A DNA stretch of 64,000 bases from Tolypothrix bouteillei VB521301 (GTDB lineage Bacteria > Cyanobacteriota > Cyanobacteriia > Cyanobacteriales > Nostocaceae), in contig NZ_JHEG04000001.1 in the NCBI RefSeq assembly GCF_000760695.4, positions 4,236,895 through 4,300,894 on the forward strand, in the 5' to 3' direction. Positions 17,102 through 25,821 of this stretch are shown here, in pieces; position 1 is the first letter of the stretch, and every line of letters starts with the position of its first letter. The notes beneath the pieces are model-generated. The model did not search any database. It was not told the origin of the DNA and saw nothing but the letters and a program-made list of their open reading frames with translations. Both the position numbers and the translations under genes were made by a program.

Positions 17102-18694
17102 ATGAGAGTGTTAAATCACAGAACTTTTGAGCGGTTTCTTAATAGTAAAGTCAACAGACGTAATTTAATCCTAGGGGCGGGAGCATTAACTGGGTTCGCG
17201 ATCGCCAATCAATTCCAACAAAGAGTACTTGCCCAAGTCAAATTTTCGAGTTACCCTTTTACACTTGGCGTAGCGTCTGGAGAACCCTATCCAACCAGCG
17301 TGATTCTGTGGACGCGTCTAGCGCCCGAACCCTTAAATGGGGGTGGAATGCCACAAGTTAACGTCCCAATTCACTGGGAAGTGGCAACCGACTCCAATAT
17401 GAGAAATATAGTAGCAAAAGGTACCGAAATTGCTATTCCAGAACTGGCTCACTCAGTGCGAGTTGAGGTTAATCAACTCAAACCAGAAACCTGGTACTGG
17501 TATCGGTTCACATCTGGCACTGAGGAAAGCCCTATCGGTCGTACTCGCACAGCCCCAAGAAGAGAAAGCAATGTCAGTAAATTAGCCTTTGCTCTTGCCA
17601 ATTGTCAGCAGTATCAAACAGGATACTACACGGCATATAAATACATGGCGCAAGAAGACTTGGACTTGGTAGTGCATGTAGGTGACTACATTTATGAAGG
17701 AGCGATCGCACCAAATGCAATCAGAAATTATACTAGTACTGAGATTTTCACTCTAGAAGATTATCGCAATCGTCATGCTCTGTATAAGACTGATGAAAAT
17801 TTGCAAGCAGCTCATGCCGCGTTTCCTTGGATTGTCACTTGGGATGACCACGAAGTAGAAAATAACTACGCCAACGATATCTCCGAAATCGACAACGAAC
17901 CAGACCAAGATCCGGCTGTCTTCCTACAACGACGAGCGTTTGCTTATCAAGCATACTACGAGCATATGCCGCTACGACCCTTCTCAAGACCATCGGGACC
18001 AGATATGCAACTTTACCGTCGGCTTGAGTTTGGTAAGCTAGCAACCTTCCACGTGCTAGATACCCGTCAGTACCGCACAGATCAGCCTTGTGGAGATGGT
18101 ACCAAAGAACGTTGTCCAGAGGTTTTTGACTCCAACGCCACAATTACCGGTCAGCGTCAAGAAAATTGGCTCTACCGTGGTTTAGACCGCTCCCAGGCTC
18201 AATGGAACGTAATTGCTCAGCAGGTTATGGTAGCTCAGAGAGACTTGACACCCGGACCCGGTCAAACGTTCAGCATGGATAAGTGGGATGGGTACTACGC
18301 TTCTCAAAGACGACTGATGAATTTCTTGGAACAGCGCAAACCCTCCAATCCCATCGTGTTGACAGGAGATGTGCATAACAACTGGGCGATCGATCTAAAA
18401 GCTGACTTTGATAACCCAGAATCAGCAACAGTCGGAAGCGAATTCGTTGGTACCTCGATTACCTCTGGTGGCGATGGCGCAGACTCAAACCCAACAGTTG
18501 AAGCTTACTTACCCGACAATCCCCACATTAAGTTCTTCAACAACCAAAGGGGTTATGTTCGTTTTACAATCACTCCTGAACTTTGGACATCAGATTATAA
18601 AGTCTTGTCAAACGTGACAACCCCATTTGGCACACTCAGCAACCGTGCAACCTTTGTAGTTGAAAACGGTCGTCCTGGTATACAGTCAGCTTGA
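17102..18694 (+). CDS. phoD: PhoD-type alkaline phosphatase, Tat-exported
   Basis: A 530-residue phosphodiesterase/alkaline phosphatase of the PhoD family, using Ca2+/Fe3+ to release phosphate from organic phosphoesters outside the cytoplasm. A twin-arginine signal is at the N-terminus (NRRNLILGAGALTGFAIA). Metal-site motifs are visible: LANCQQYQTGYYTAYKYM, VVHVGDYIYEG, TWDDHEVENNYANDI and VLTGDVHNNWA. A longer frame from 17039 adds 21 residues without a purpose; the ATG at 17102 puts the RR motif at the usual distance. The stop codon is immediately followed by the right end of an IS605-type element, so the native terminator is probably displaced. No Pho box was identified. Confidence 0.9.
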   Translation: MRVLNHRTFERFLNSKVNRRNLILGAGALTGFAIANQFQQRVLAQVKFSSYPFTLGVASGEPYPTSVILWTRLAPEPLNGGGMPQVNVPIHWEVATDSNMRNIVAKGTEIAIPELAHSVRVEVNQLKPETWYWYRFTSGTEESPIGRTRTAPRRESNVSKLAFALANCQQYQTGYYTAYKYMAQEDLDLVVHVGDYIYEGAIAPNAIRNYTSTEIFTLEDYRNRHALYKTDENLQAAHAAFPWIVTWDDHEVENNYANDISEIDNEPDQDPAVFLQRRAFAYQAYYEHMPLRPFSRPSGPDMQLYRRLEFGKLATFHVLDTRQYRTDQPCGDGTKERCPEVFDSNATITGQRQENWLYRGLDRSQAQWNVIAQQVMVAQRDLTPGPGQTFSMDKWDGYYASQRRLMNFLEQRKPSNPIVLTGDVHNNWAIDLKADFDNPESATVGSEFVGTSITSGGDGADSNPTVEAYLPDNPHIKFFNNQRGYVRFTITPELWTSDYKVLSNVTTPFGTLSNRATFVVENGRPGIQSA

Positions 18695-18700
18695 CACTCC

Positions 18701-18729
18701 CCCGCTAATTGCTAACGCAATGTAGCGGG
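18701..18729. repeat. Right-end imperfect hairpin of the IS605-type element
   Basis: CCCGCTA (18701-18707) pairs with TAGCGGG (18723-18729), and ATTGC pairs with GCAAT inside, around a TAAC loop with one unpaired G. Such subterminal imperfect hairpins are bound by TnpA. The tnpB stop codon lies within it. In this family the region also contributes the 3' part of the omega RNA (reRNA) that guides TnpB, which would be read on the minus strand. Confidence 0.7.
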
Positions 18730-19965
18730 AGATTCTTGTTTCTCGGAAACACGCACGGCAGTTGCTCCACTTGGGGAAACCCCAAGACCGCACTGCCTCT
18801 TTTTGGCACAAGTACCAAAGAGTCTTACTGCTTCTCCACAAGCTTGAATTTCGGTATGTCCTACCGTATTTGTTGACAATATTCTTATCCCCTCTGTTCT
18901 CAAGTTCCGTGAGGCATTTTCATCCCTATCATGGGTTGTTTGGCAACTTGGACAAATCCACTCACGGATACTTAAAGGGAGCAAATCATTTTTGTGACCA
19001 CAACATGAACAAAGCTTTGTACTGGGAAAGAATCTGTCAACTTGGATGAAGTTACCTTCTGCTCTCTCTAGTTTGTAGCTTATGAAATTAAGCAGCATTC
19101 CAAAACCAGCATCATGTATTGACTTGGCTAATTTGGTACGCGCTAATCCTTTAATACAAAGGTTCTCAGCTACTATGACTTGGTTGTCGTCAACTAACTT
19201 TCGTGAGAGTTTATGGAGAAAATCTTGTCTTGTGTTTGATATTTTTTCGTGAACTTTAGCGACTACTTTGATTGCCTTACGCCTATTGTTAGACCCCTTT
19301 ACCTTACGAGATAAAGCTTTCTGCCTAATTCGCAGTCGCTTGGAGTATTTTCTCGTGGGTTTGATTGGGTCAACTTTGTAACAGGTTTCACCATCAAAGA
19401 CAGTTACTAGACTATTTAGCCCAAGGTCGATTCCTGATATCTTCCCCTGCTTTGCAGTAGCTAACCTATCAGTCTCGAACAGTATCGCCGCAAAATATTT
19501 ATCTGTACTTGTCTTAGAAACAGTTACGGATTTGATTTTGCCATTGACGCTTTTAGAGAAACTGGCTTTTACTAATCCAAGTTTGGGGAGCTTTAAATTA
19601 CCACTTTTAATTGAGCAACTTTCAGGAAATCGAATTGACTGTTTAGAATGTTTGCTCTTGAATCTTGGAAATCCAGTGCGTTTTGCAAAAAAGTTTTTAA
19701 ACGCAGATTCTAAATTCTTGAGTGACTGTTGTAGGACGGCAGCAGTTGGTTCTTGCAACCATTCATGATTAGCCAGTTTCTTCAACTGGGTAAGATCTTT
19801 AGCCATCTGACAGTAAGTCATGCCCTTACCCGTTTCTTCATATTGAGTATTAGTTTTATTGAGGTAGAAATTCCAAACAAAGCGGGAACATCCAAAGCTT
19901 TTAGCCAAAGATATTTCTTGCTCTTTGTTTGGGTAAATTCTGACCTTCAGTACGTCTAACATCAA
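18712..19965 (-). CDS. tnpB: TnpB, RNA-guided nuclease of the IS605 element
   Basis: A 417-residue TnpB (OrfB). TnpB proteins use an RNA made from the element's end to cut DNA at the vacated site and so keep the element in the genome. Catalytic RuvC residues are all visible: Asp180 in GIDLGLNSLVTVFDG, Glu267 in VIVAENLCIKGL, and the final Asp in HDRDENAS (346/348). A zinc ribbon lies between (C319-x2-C322 and C338-x2-C341). N-terminal LKVRIYPNKEQEISLAKSFGCSRFVWN is the typical WED/helix-turn-helix start. Length is usual for the family. It is divergent from tnpA with 56 bp between them. It looks intact. Confidence 0.95.
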   Translation of the reverse strand: MMLDVLKVRIYPNKEQEISLAKSFGCSRFVWNFYLNKTNTQYEETGKGMTYCQMAKDLTQLKKLANHEWLQEPTAAVLQQSLKNLESAFKNFFAKRTGFPRFKSKHSKQSIRFPESCSIKSGNLKLPKLGLVKASFSKSVNGKIKSVTVSKTSTDKYFAAILFETDRLATAKQGKISGIDLGLNSLVTVFDGETCYKVDPIKPTRKYSKRLRIRQKALSRKVKGSNNRRKAIKVVAKVHEKISNTRQDFLHKLSRKLVDDNQVIVAENLCIKGLARTKLAKSIHDAGFGMLLNFISYKLERAEGNFIQVDRFFPSTKLCSCCGHKNDLLPLSIREWICPSCQTTHDRDENASRNLRTEGIRILSTNTVGHTEIQACGEAVRLFGTCAKKRQCGLGVSPSGATAVRVSEKQESPATLR

Positions 19966-20021
19966 TAGATTTTTGAGAAACTTCTGGGAATATACTACTT
20001 AGCGCTATCTCCTGTCAATAG

Positions 20022-20414
20022 ATGTACAATCATGGTTTTAGGTCTGTTTACAGACTTAACGCTCATATCGTTTTAGTTGTGAAGTACCGCAGAAAAGCTA
20101 TTAACGCAGAAATCCTAAACAGGTTGAAAGAAATAATTACGGATACCCTCCAAAAGTGGGACTGTACTTTGCTGGAGTTTAATGGCGAGGCAGATCATGT
20201 ACACTTATTAATTGATTACAAACCTGACAAACCACTCTCAACCCTGATTGGCAACATCAAAACAGTGAGCAGTAGATTAATTCCCAAAGAGTTTCCTTGG
20301 TTGGCTAAAAAATACTTTGACAACAAGCCTTACTTCTGGACTGGTGCGTATTTTGTAGCTAGTTGTGGAGGTGTCACGGTTGAGCAATTAAAGAATTACG
20401 TTGAGAACCTTTGA
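20022..20414 (+). CDS. tnpA: TnpA, Y1 HUH transposase of the IS605 element
   Basis: A 130-residue single-strand transposase. The HUH metal motif is in GEADHVHLLIDY, and the catalytic Tyr is Tyr127 in VTVEQLKNYVENL. Other family-typical blocks are YRLNAHIVLVVKYRRK and FWTGAYFVASCGG. It excises and inserts the element as single-stranded DNA via 5'-phosphotyrosine links. Length is slightly short of many members (about 135-155) but no domain is missing. The nearest hairpin, the presumed left end, starts 45 bp downstream of the stop. Confidence 0.94.
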   Translation: MYNHGFRSVYRLNAHIVLVVKYRRKAINAEILNRLKEIITDTLQKWDCTLLEFNGEADHVHLLIDYKPDKPLSTLIGNIKTVSSRLIPKEFPWLAKKYFDNKPYFWTGAYFVASCGGVTVEQLKNYVENL

Positions 20415-20458
20415 ACTTCCAAAACAATGATTCGCACGGCGAACATTTTATATTGGTC

Positions 20459-20506
20459 GCAATTCATCTCCCGTTACAGTCGCAGACTTAACGGGAGATG
20501 AATTGC
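20459..20506. repeat. Left-end hairpin of the IS605-type element
   Basis: A perfect 18-bp stem: GCAATTCATCTCCCGTTA (20459-20476) and its reverse complement (20489-20506), with a 12-nt loop. This is longer and more perfect than the right-end hairpin. It is expected to be the TnpA binding structure at the left end. Confidence 0.75.
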
Positions 20507-20697
20507 TCCATTAAGATAGCAATATGTTAGTAGGGGCGTTAATGCGATGCTTATACTTCGGGGCTACCAGGCATCCCGCGTATTCTAGGTGTGCCGACGG
20601 AGGAGGCATACGGCCGCCCTTACAATTAGGTCTACCTCACAGTTCTCACCCAATAAAACTTGTTTTGCTCCTGCTTGCTCGTTTGCCTTGATGGCGG

Positions 20698-22257
20698 TTA
20701 TTGGTTGTTATCAACCTCATAGAGAAACGGTGAAAGTTCTCGATTTAACCAACCCGAACGGACAAATTCAGCATAAGTGTTTGCTTCAACTGCCAGAATT
20801 TCCGTTTTTAATTGCTCGTTAGTGAAGCTTTGCAAATTGGGGTATTCATTGTGTAAAGAGTCAATTTCTGCTTCCAATCGCTTGATTTCTTCTTTAACTA
20901 AAGTTTCTTGATAGCGGTAAAACTCCGGTTCAATTCCCGGTCGGTTATTAACTTGAGCTAGATACTGGAGTACGCGATTTAGAGCAGTCTGACGGGATAT
21001 TAACTCTATATAATGCTGACGCAAAGGTAAATCTCCCAAAAGATGTAATTTTTGCAACAAAGGTTTAGTCGTTAACCCTTGGAATAGCAGAGTAAACAAC
21101 ACAACCCCAAAGACCGTAGCAATAATTTTTTCCCGCTCTTGAATGATTGTGGGTACGCTCAATGCCAAAGCGATGGATACAGAACCGCGCAAGCCACCCC
21201 ACCAAAGAACAGTCTGGTCTGGTAAGGGAATTTTTGGTGCTTGTAAAAGATTACTTAACTTGCTAAGCAACAAGATTGCAATTGCCCGCATCAAAATCAT
21301 TGCTCCCAATGTCACGGCAATAATAGTTATGTTCTCCTTCAGACTTGCAAACCGCACCTGATCCCCAATTAAGAGAAAGACAATCGAGTTGACAAAAAAC
21401 GCTATAAACTCCCAAAACTCTGAAACAATCAACCGTGTACGTGGATTCATGCCAATGCGAGAGCCAAAGTTACCCAAAATTAAGCCTGCGGTCACAACTC
21501 CAATCACCCCAGATCCACCCAAATCTTCAGTCATTAGGTAAGTACCGTAGGCAGCAACTAAAGTTAAGGACTGTTCCACGAGTGGTAAATCAAAGCGTTG
21601 AGTTGCATAGGAAATACCAAAACCAATTAATCCTCCCACTGCCACACCAATACCCACAACTGCAAACATCTGTACCAAAATAGGTTGGAGTCCCAATTCC
21701 GCATTTCCCAGAGAGAGCCCTACCAAAAAAGTAAAAGCTACAACCGCCATCCCATCATTGAACAAGCTTTCACCTTCCATGAGTGTTGTCAGACGGTTGG
21801 GAACACCCAATTCTCGAAATAAAGCAGTCACTGAGACTGGATCGGTCGCAGAGAGACTAGCACCGATGAGTAGAGCAGTACTTAATGATAACCCAGCAAA
21901 TTGATTTAAACCTATTGCCACGCCTGCAATCGCAATGACTACCCCAACGACTGCGTACAGACAAATTGGTAGCAAATCCCGCTTTAAGTCTGACCATTTT
22001 AAATTCCATGCTGCTTCAAACAATAAAGGCGGTAGAAAAATCAACAAAATCAATTCAGGAGAAAGATTCACCAACCGGATATCGGCAAAAGCCAATCCCA
22101 ACCCTACAATCACTAGCAGTAAGGTGTAAGGTATTTGACGAAACCAACTAAAGATTTGCGGTAACGTTGCTACGCTTAAAGAAACCGCAAGCACTAAAAG
22201 AAACTGTGTCAGATTTGCTCTTAACACTTCTTCGCTCATTGCAGACTCAGCTATCAT
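20698..22257 (-). CDS. Na+/H+ antiporter, CPA1 (NhaP-like) family
   Basis: A 519-residue monovalent cation:proton antiporter with about 12-13 hydrophobic helices. Family blocks are visible: LLIFLPPLLFEAAWNL (helix 3), GASLSATDPVSVTALFRELG (the ATDPV segment), MEGESLFNDGMAVVAF (the NDG motif with the ion-binding Asp) and WGGLRGSVSIALALSVP. A cytoplasmic helical tail of about 100 residues follows (from about 415). It probably exports Na+ in exchange for protons. A second ATG at 22239 (MSEEVLRANL) is an equally good start. It is a single-gene unit, convergent with the IS element. Confidence 0.92.
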   Translation of the reverse strand: MIAESAMSEEVLRANLTQFLLVLAVSLSVATLPQIFSWFRQIPYTLLLVIVGLGLAFADIRLVNLSPELILLIFLPPLLFEAAWNLKWSDLKRDLLPICLYAVVGVVIAIAGVAIGLNQFAGLSLSTALLIGASLSATDPVSVTALFRELGVPNRLTTLMEGESLFNDGMAVVAFTFLVGLSLGNAELGLQPILVQMFAVVGIGVAVGGLIGFGISYATQRFDLPLVEQSLTLVAAYGTYLMTEDLGGSGVIGVVTAGLILGNFGSRIGMNPRTRLIVSEFWEFIAFFVNSIVFLLIGDQVRFASLKENITIIAVTLGAMILMRAIAILLLSKLSNLLQAPKIPLPDQTVLWWGGLRGSVSIALALSVPTIIQEREKIIATVFGVVLFTLLFQGLTTKPLLQKLHLLGDLPLRQHYIELISRQTALNRVLQYLAQVNNRPGIEPEFYRYQETLVKEEIKRLEAEIDSLHNEYPNLQSFTNEQLKTEILAVEANTYAEFVRSGWLNRELSPFLYEVDNNQ

Positions 22258-22476
22258 AGGAACATTTGAGGAAAAACTACTGTTTGCGATCGCGATACTT
22301 AAATTTCGATAATATTAACTACAGGTCAGGCTGCAATCAACCAAATTATATGTTCTAGAGGTGAATTATCTGAATTTATCTATGTTTCCTGGTAGTTTTA
22401 CACTTTAAAAACAAACTTTTACAGCAAGTCACAAGAATGACCTGACAGCAAATTCTGCATTCTGGAGAAAAACGCC

Positions 22477-23478
22477 TTGGCAAATAACATTCGGGATCGT
22501 TTCAGAGATTGGAAACAGAAAGAAGTTAAGGCTGTCCAACTCGAAGAGCTACAAAAGTCATTGTTAGACGAATCAACTTTAGATTTGTCTTTCCTGACTT
22601 TGATAGTGAGTTCCTGTGCCATTGCCACCTTTGGTCTACTCTCTAACAGTGTCGCTGTCATCATTGGAGCTATGATTATTGCACCTCTAATGCTACCAAT
22701 CCGGGGGCTAGCCTTTGGTGCTTTGCAAGGTAACGTTATCCTCTTCCGCAAAGGAACGATCGCTGTTGTGGTAGGAACACTCATAGCAATGGTGATTGCC
22801 TGTTGTTTGGGTTTGATTGTGCGGATGCCTAGTTACGGTAGCGAGATACTAGCACGTTCTGAACCAACACTGCTAGATTTAGGTGTAGCTGTGGCAGCTG
22901 GCAGTATTAGTGGCTACGCAAAGATTCAACCAAAAATTTCTGGGAGTTTGGCGGGAACAGCTATTGCCGTTGCACTGATGCCACCAGTGTGCGTCATTGG
23001 CTTGGGAATAGCACAGGCTGACTGGTCCCTCAGTTGGGGAGCTACTTTGCTTTACCTTACCAACCTCTTGGGCATAGCTTTATCTTGCATGGTGACCTTT
23101 CTAGTAGCAGGTTATACCTCATTAGTACAGGCAAGAAAACCCCTTATGTGGACTTTAGCTTTGACTGCAATCCTACTGGTTCCCCTAGGTGTGAGCTTTG
23201 CCCGTCTTGTGCGACAAGGGCAATTAGAAAATAGCGTTCGGCGAGCGCTGTTGAATAAAACTGTTACATTTCAGCGCTTGCAGTTGCTTGGCAGTAATAC
23301 TAACTGGCTAACCAATCCCCCCCAAGTACGTCTGAGCGTGCGAGCTAAGAACCCGGTTACGCCTCGACAAGTACAGTTGTTAGAAGAATTTATTGAGCGC
23401 GAAATGGGACAACCTTTTACCTTAATATTTGAAGTTGGTCAGGTGGAAGAAGTGCGACGAGAGTCTCAGACAGATTAA
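22477..23478 (+). CDS. DUF389 membrane protein
   Basis: A 333-residue protein of the DUF389 family. The core is highly hydrophobic, with FGLLSNSVAVIIGAMIIAPLMLPIRGLAFGAL and GTAIAVALMPPVCVIGLGIA as family hallmarks; about six helices span residues 40-255, followed by a soluble C-terminal domain (about 265-333). Start is a TTG with a GGAG ribosome site about 11 bases upstream. The next gene, a NarL-type regulator, starts two bases after its stop, so they share a transcript. The function of DUF389 proteins is unknown; the link to a regulator suggests response to an envelope signal (inference). Confidence 0.85.
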   Translation: MANNIRDRFRDWKQKEVKAVQLEELQKSLLDESTLDLSFLTLIVSSCAIATFGLLSNSVAVIIGAMIIAPLMLPIRGLAFGALQGNVILFRKGTIAVVVGTLIAMVIACCLGLIVRMPSYGSEILARSEPTLLDLGVAVAAGSISGYAKIQPKISGSLAGTAIAVALMPPVCVIGLGIAQADWSLSWGATLLYLTNLLGIALSCMVTFLVAGYTSLVQARKPLMWTLALTAILLVPLGVSFARLVRQGQLENSVRRALLNKTVTFQRLQLLGSNTNWLTNPPQVRLSVRAKNPVTPRQVQLLEEFIEREMGQPFTLIFEVGQVEEVRRESQTD

Positions 23479-23480
23479 TT

Positions 23481-24158
23481 ATGTCATATTTAACACCCCT
23501 TAATGGCAACAAACCCGCTCAAATTCCAATACAGCGCATCTTAATAGTGGAAGACGATCCAGTGATGCAATTGGGCTTGACACAGTTTTTTGAAGAATAT
23601 CCTCAATTTCAAATTGTAGGAATAGCAGCTGATGGTTACACAGGAGTTGAAGTTGCAATCAAACTCCAACCTCATTTGGCAATCGTGGATATTGGTCTTC
23701 CTCAGTTAGATGGAATTGCCGCGACAAAGCAAATCAAAGCTAATCTACCGAATGTACGGGTAGTTATCCTGACTTCCCATAGTGATGAAACAGAAATGAT
23801 TGCTGCTTTAGCCAGTGGTGCTGATGCATGCTGTATCAAGGGTACGAGCTTAGAGCAACTTTCGGTAGCCATAAGTGCTGCTCAAACAGGGGCTACTTAT
23901 CTAGACCCTTTGATTGCTCGCAGAGTCATTGAACATCTCAAACCCCCAGCTGCTGTCAGTAAGATTGGTCAACTTTCATCGCGGGAATTAGAAGTCTTAC
24001 AACTCATAGTTGATGGTCGAAGTAACCCGGAAATTGCCGCTGAACTTTATATGAGCATGAGTACCGTCAAAACTCATATCCGAAGTATCATGAACAAACT
24101 TGCTGTGAATGACCGAGTTCAGGCAGCTGTAGTAGCATTACGAAATGGACTGGTATAA
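23481..24158 (+). CDS. NarL/LuxR-family response regulator
   Basis: A 225-residue regulator. The receiver domain (about 18-135) has acidic residues in RILIVEDDPVMQ, phosphoacceptor Asp70 in LAIVDIGLPQLDG and conserved Lys in CCIKGTSLEQL. The C-terminal LuxR-type HTH (about 160-222) contains SSRELEVLQLIVDGRSNPEIAAELYMSMSTVKTHIRSI. It is cotranscribed with the DUF389 gene and convergent with a histidine kinase whose end is 29 bp away; that kinase is its probable partner by position. Confidence 0.92.
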   Translation: MSYLTPLNGNKPAQIPIQRILIVEDDPVMQLGLTQFFEEYPQFQIVGIAADGYTGVEVAIKLQPHLAIVDIGLPQLDGIAATKQIKANLPNVRVVILTSHSDETEMIAALASGADACCIKGTSLEQLSVAISAAQTGATYLDPLIARRVIEHLKPPAAVSKIGQLSSRELEVLQLIVDGRSNPEIAAELYMSMSTVKTHIRSIMNKLAVNDRVQAAVVALRNGLV

Positions 24159-24186
24159 AAAAACAATATTTACGCCTCCCTATTGT

Positions 24187-25635
24187 CTATTCTTCTTTGC
24201 AAGGTAGCGTGAACCAAAAAGTTGACCCAGCCCCCAATTTGCTGGTAACGCCAATCTGTCCGCCATGAGCTGTAATAATTTGCTGACACACGTACAGCCC
24301 AATACCCAGACCGGGCATGAAACGGGCTCTCTCACCGCGTGTATACAGTTCAAACACTCTAGTACACTGCTTTTGGCTCATTCCCACACCGTTATCCTGT
24401 ACGCAACACAGTATTTTCTTACCTTGAATGCTTGCGTTTACAGTCAGAGTAATCGAGTGGGGATTGTGTTTAAGTGCATTGGAAATCAGGTTGCAAAATA
24501 CCCGCTCTAGTTGTGTAGCATCAGCATTCACTAATGGTAAATCAGCTTGTACCAGATTGTTCACAATCACACGATTTTCCTGCAATAAAGGTTCTATATC
24601 ATCTAGAACCGACGCCACTACAGTAGAGAGTTGCACTGGCATGGTATGAAGTGTCACTCCACGCACTTCCAAAGTGTAGGCTTCTTGTAATGAGTTAAGT
24701 AGATTAATTTGACGCGAGTTTCCTTCCAACAGACACTCTAGTGCTCTTGCCACACTGATATTTACCTGTGCGTCCGACTTCTTCAACAAGTTTTGCAAGA
24801 CGATCGCATTGCCCATGAGTGGCGTGCGTAAATCATGAGAAATAGCATATAAAAAAACTTGCAATTCCCGGCGTGATTCAAATTCAGCTTGTTGCAAACG
24901 TTCATACATATATACACCTAGGTTACAGATGAAACAGAACCAAAATATCATCAATAGCCATCCCGCACTTACAAGCCCGGTGACAAGCCGAGGGTTTTCG
25001 GTGTAAGGAGTCAAGCCAAGTGCTGAGTTGACACCCACATAGTAAGCCAGCACCCCTAACTGTGACACCAAATGCAGCTGAGGACGTACTGGTATAATAA
25101 CTGCCTGAGCCATAAACACCAGACGCCACATATCATCATTTCCCAAAGCAAAACCGTTCAGGGTTGCAATGACTTCTTGTAAAACTGTAGCGAACCAGGA
25201 GAGGCACAGAAAAATCATGCCGGGATAGCGATGTCCCCACTTAGTTCTATGGAGTGCAAACAAGGTGAGTAATAACGGTGCTACAGCCAAATCATGCATT
25301 ATTGAGGAATCAAGCTGCTTCGCGATTAAAGAGATGAGTTCCTTGGAAAAATTTGCTGGTGCTTGAAAGTAGAACTTAAAATAAAGCTCTAAAAGCACAC
25401 TACAGCACCAGATGGGGATTGCCACCCATAACAACAAGCCAACACGCCGCCACAGAAACTGGTTTCGCCAGACTTTGTATTCAGCCGACTCTTTGGGAGT
25501 CAACAAAAGCTTCAATCTCTTCCTAATTAAGTGAATTAGCGAATTCAGAGTTGCTTTGCCTGTTAATAGTAATTTGTTGGCTTGAGATGCCATAAACGAC
25601 AATCGATGGTAATTTTTCTTCAGTTTATTATTCAC
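24187..25635 (-). CDS. Membrane histidine kinase with multi-helix sensor
   Basis: A 482-residue sensor kinase. The N-terminal 245 residues contain five or six hydrophobic helices (about 64-84, 116-129, 139-157, 173-182, 190-208, 222-244) without a recognised MASE-type signature. HisKA carries His267 in FLYAISHDLRTPLMGNA. The ATPase domain has N box FCNLISNALKHNPHS, G1 VQDNGVGMSQ and G2 FMPGLGIGLYVCQQI, all intact. A Lys/Arg-rich cytoplasmic segment precedes the first helix (RKRLKLLLTPKESAEYK). It is convergent with the NarL-type regulator and separated by 28 bp. Signal unknown. Confidence 0.9.
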   Translation of the reverse strand: MNNKLKKNYHRLSFMASQANKLLLTGKATLNSLIHLIRKRLKLLLTPKESAEYKVWRNQFLWRRVGLLLWVAIPIWCCSVLLELYFKFYFQAPANFSKELISLIAKQLDSSIMHDLAVAPLLLTLFALHRTKWGHRYPGMIFLCLSWFATVLQEVIATLNGFALGNDDMWRLVFMAQAVIIPVRPQLHLVSQLGVLAYYVGVNSALGLTPYTENPRLVTGLVSAGWLLMIFWFCFICNLGVYMYERLQQAEFESRRELQVFLYAISHDLRTPLMGNAIVLQNLLKKSDAQVNISVARALECLLEGNSRQINLLNSLQEAYTLEVRGVTLHTMPVQLSTVVASVLDDIEPLLQENRVIVNNLVQADLPLVNADATQLERVFCNLISNALKHNPHSITLTVNASIQGKKILCCVQDNGVGMSQKQCTRVFELYTRGERARFMPGLGIGLYVCQQIITAHGGQIGVTSKLGAGSTFWFTLPCKEE

Positions 25636-25676
25636 ACACCACTGTAGATATGAATCTTAAAAGATGAGTTAGTAAT

Positions 25677-25806
25677 AGCCTCAAAATTACCATCTATTGA
25701 AATCTGACACTATCGTCCGAACGGTCATTTTATGTTGTCCCCTAGGTTTAACCAACCGACCGATGTGTAGTGTCATGGCCCAGTTTTACATTGAAGCCAG
25801 TCTATT
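25677..25806. repeat. Upstream copy of a ~130-bp direct duplication
   Basis: This stretch and 26277-26412 are diverged direct copies on either side of the Cys-rich repeat gene. Shared blocks include AGCCTCAAA at the start, GAACGGTCA, a polypyrimidine TTGTCC segment, and CCGATGTGTAGTGTCA. Offset is exactly 600 bp at the left end and 606 further on. This copy ends 15 bp before the gene start, so it contains the likely promoter and leader. Confidence 0.75.
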
Positions 25807-25821
25807 AGCCGCGAATGTGAC

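Larger units (their letters stand above)
18695..20510. mobile_element. IS200/IS605-family insertion sequence, apparently complete
   Basis: About 1.8 kb with divergent tnpA (plus) and tnpB (minus), as in IS605. Subterminal hairpins are present at both ends: an imperfect one at 18701-18729 beside the tnpB end, and a perfect 18-bp-stem hairpin at 20459-20506 beside tnpA. There are no terminal inverted repeats or target duplication, as expected of this single-strand mechanism. Both proteins retain catalytic residues. The exact outer boundaries are inferred from the hairpins; the right end falls right after the phoD stop codon. Confidence 0.85.

Noticed and set aside
20511..20697. Possible further gene fragment between the IS605 element and the antiporter
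   Set aside because: Translations on both strands gave no recognisable protein; it may be IS-associated or intergenic.
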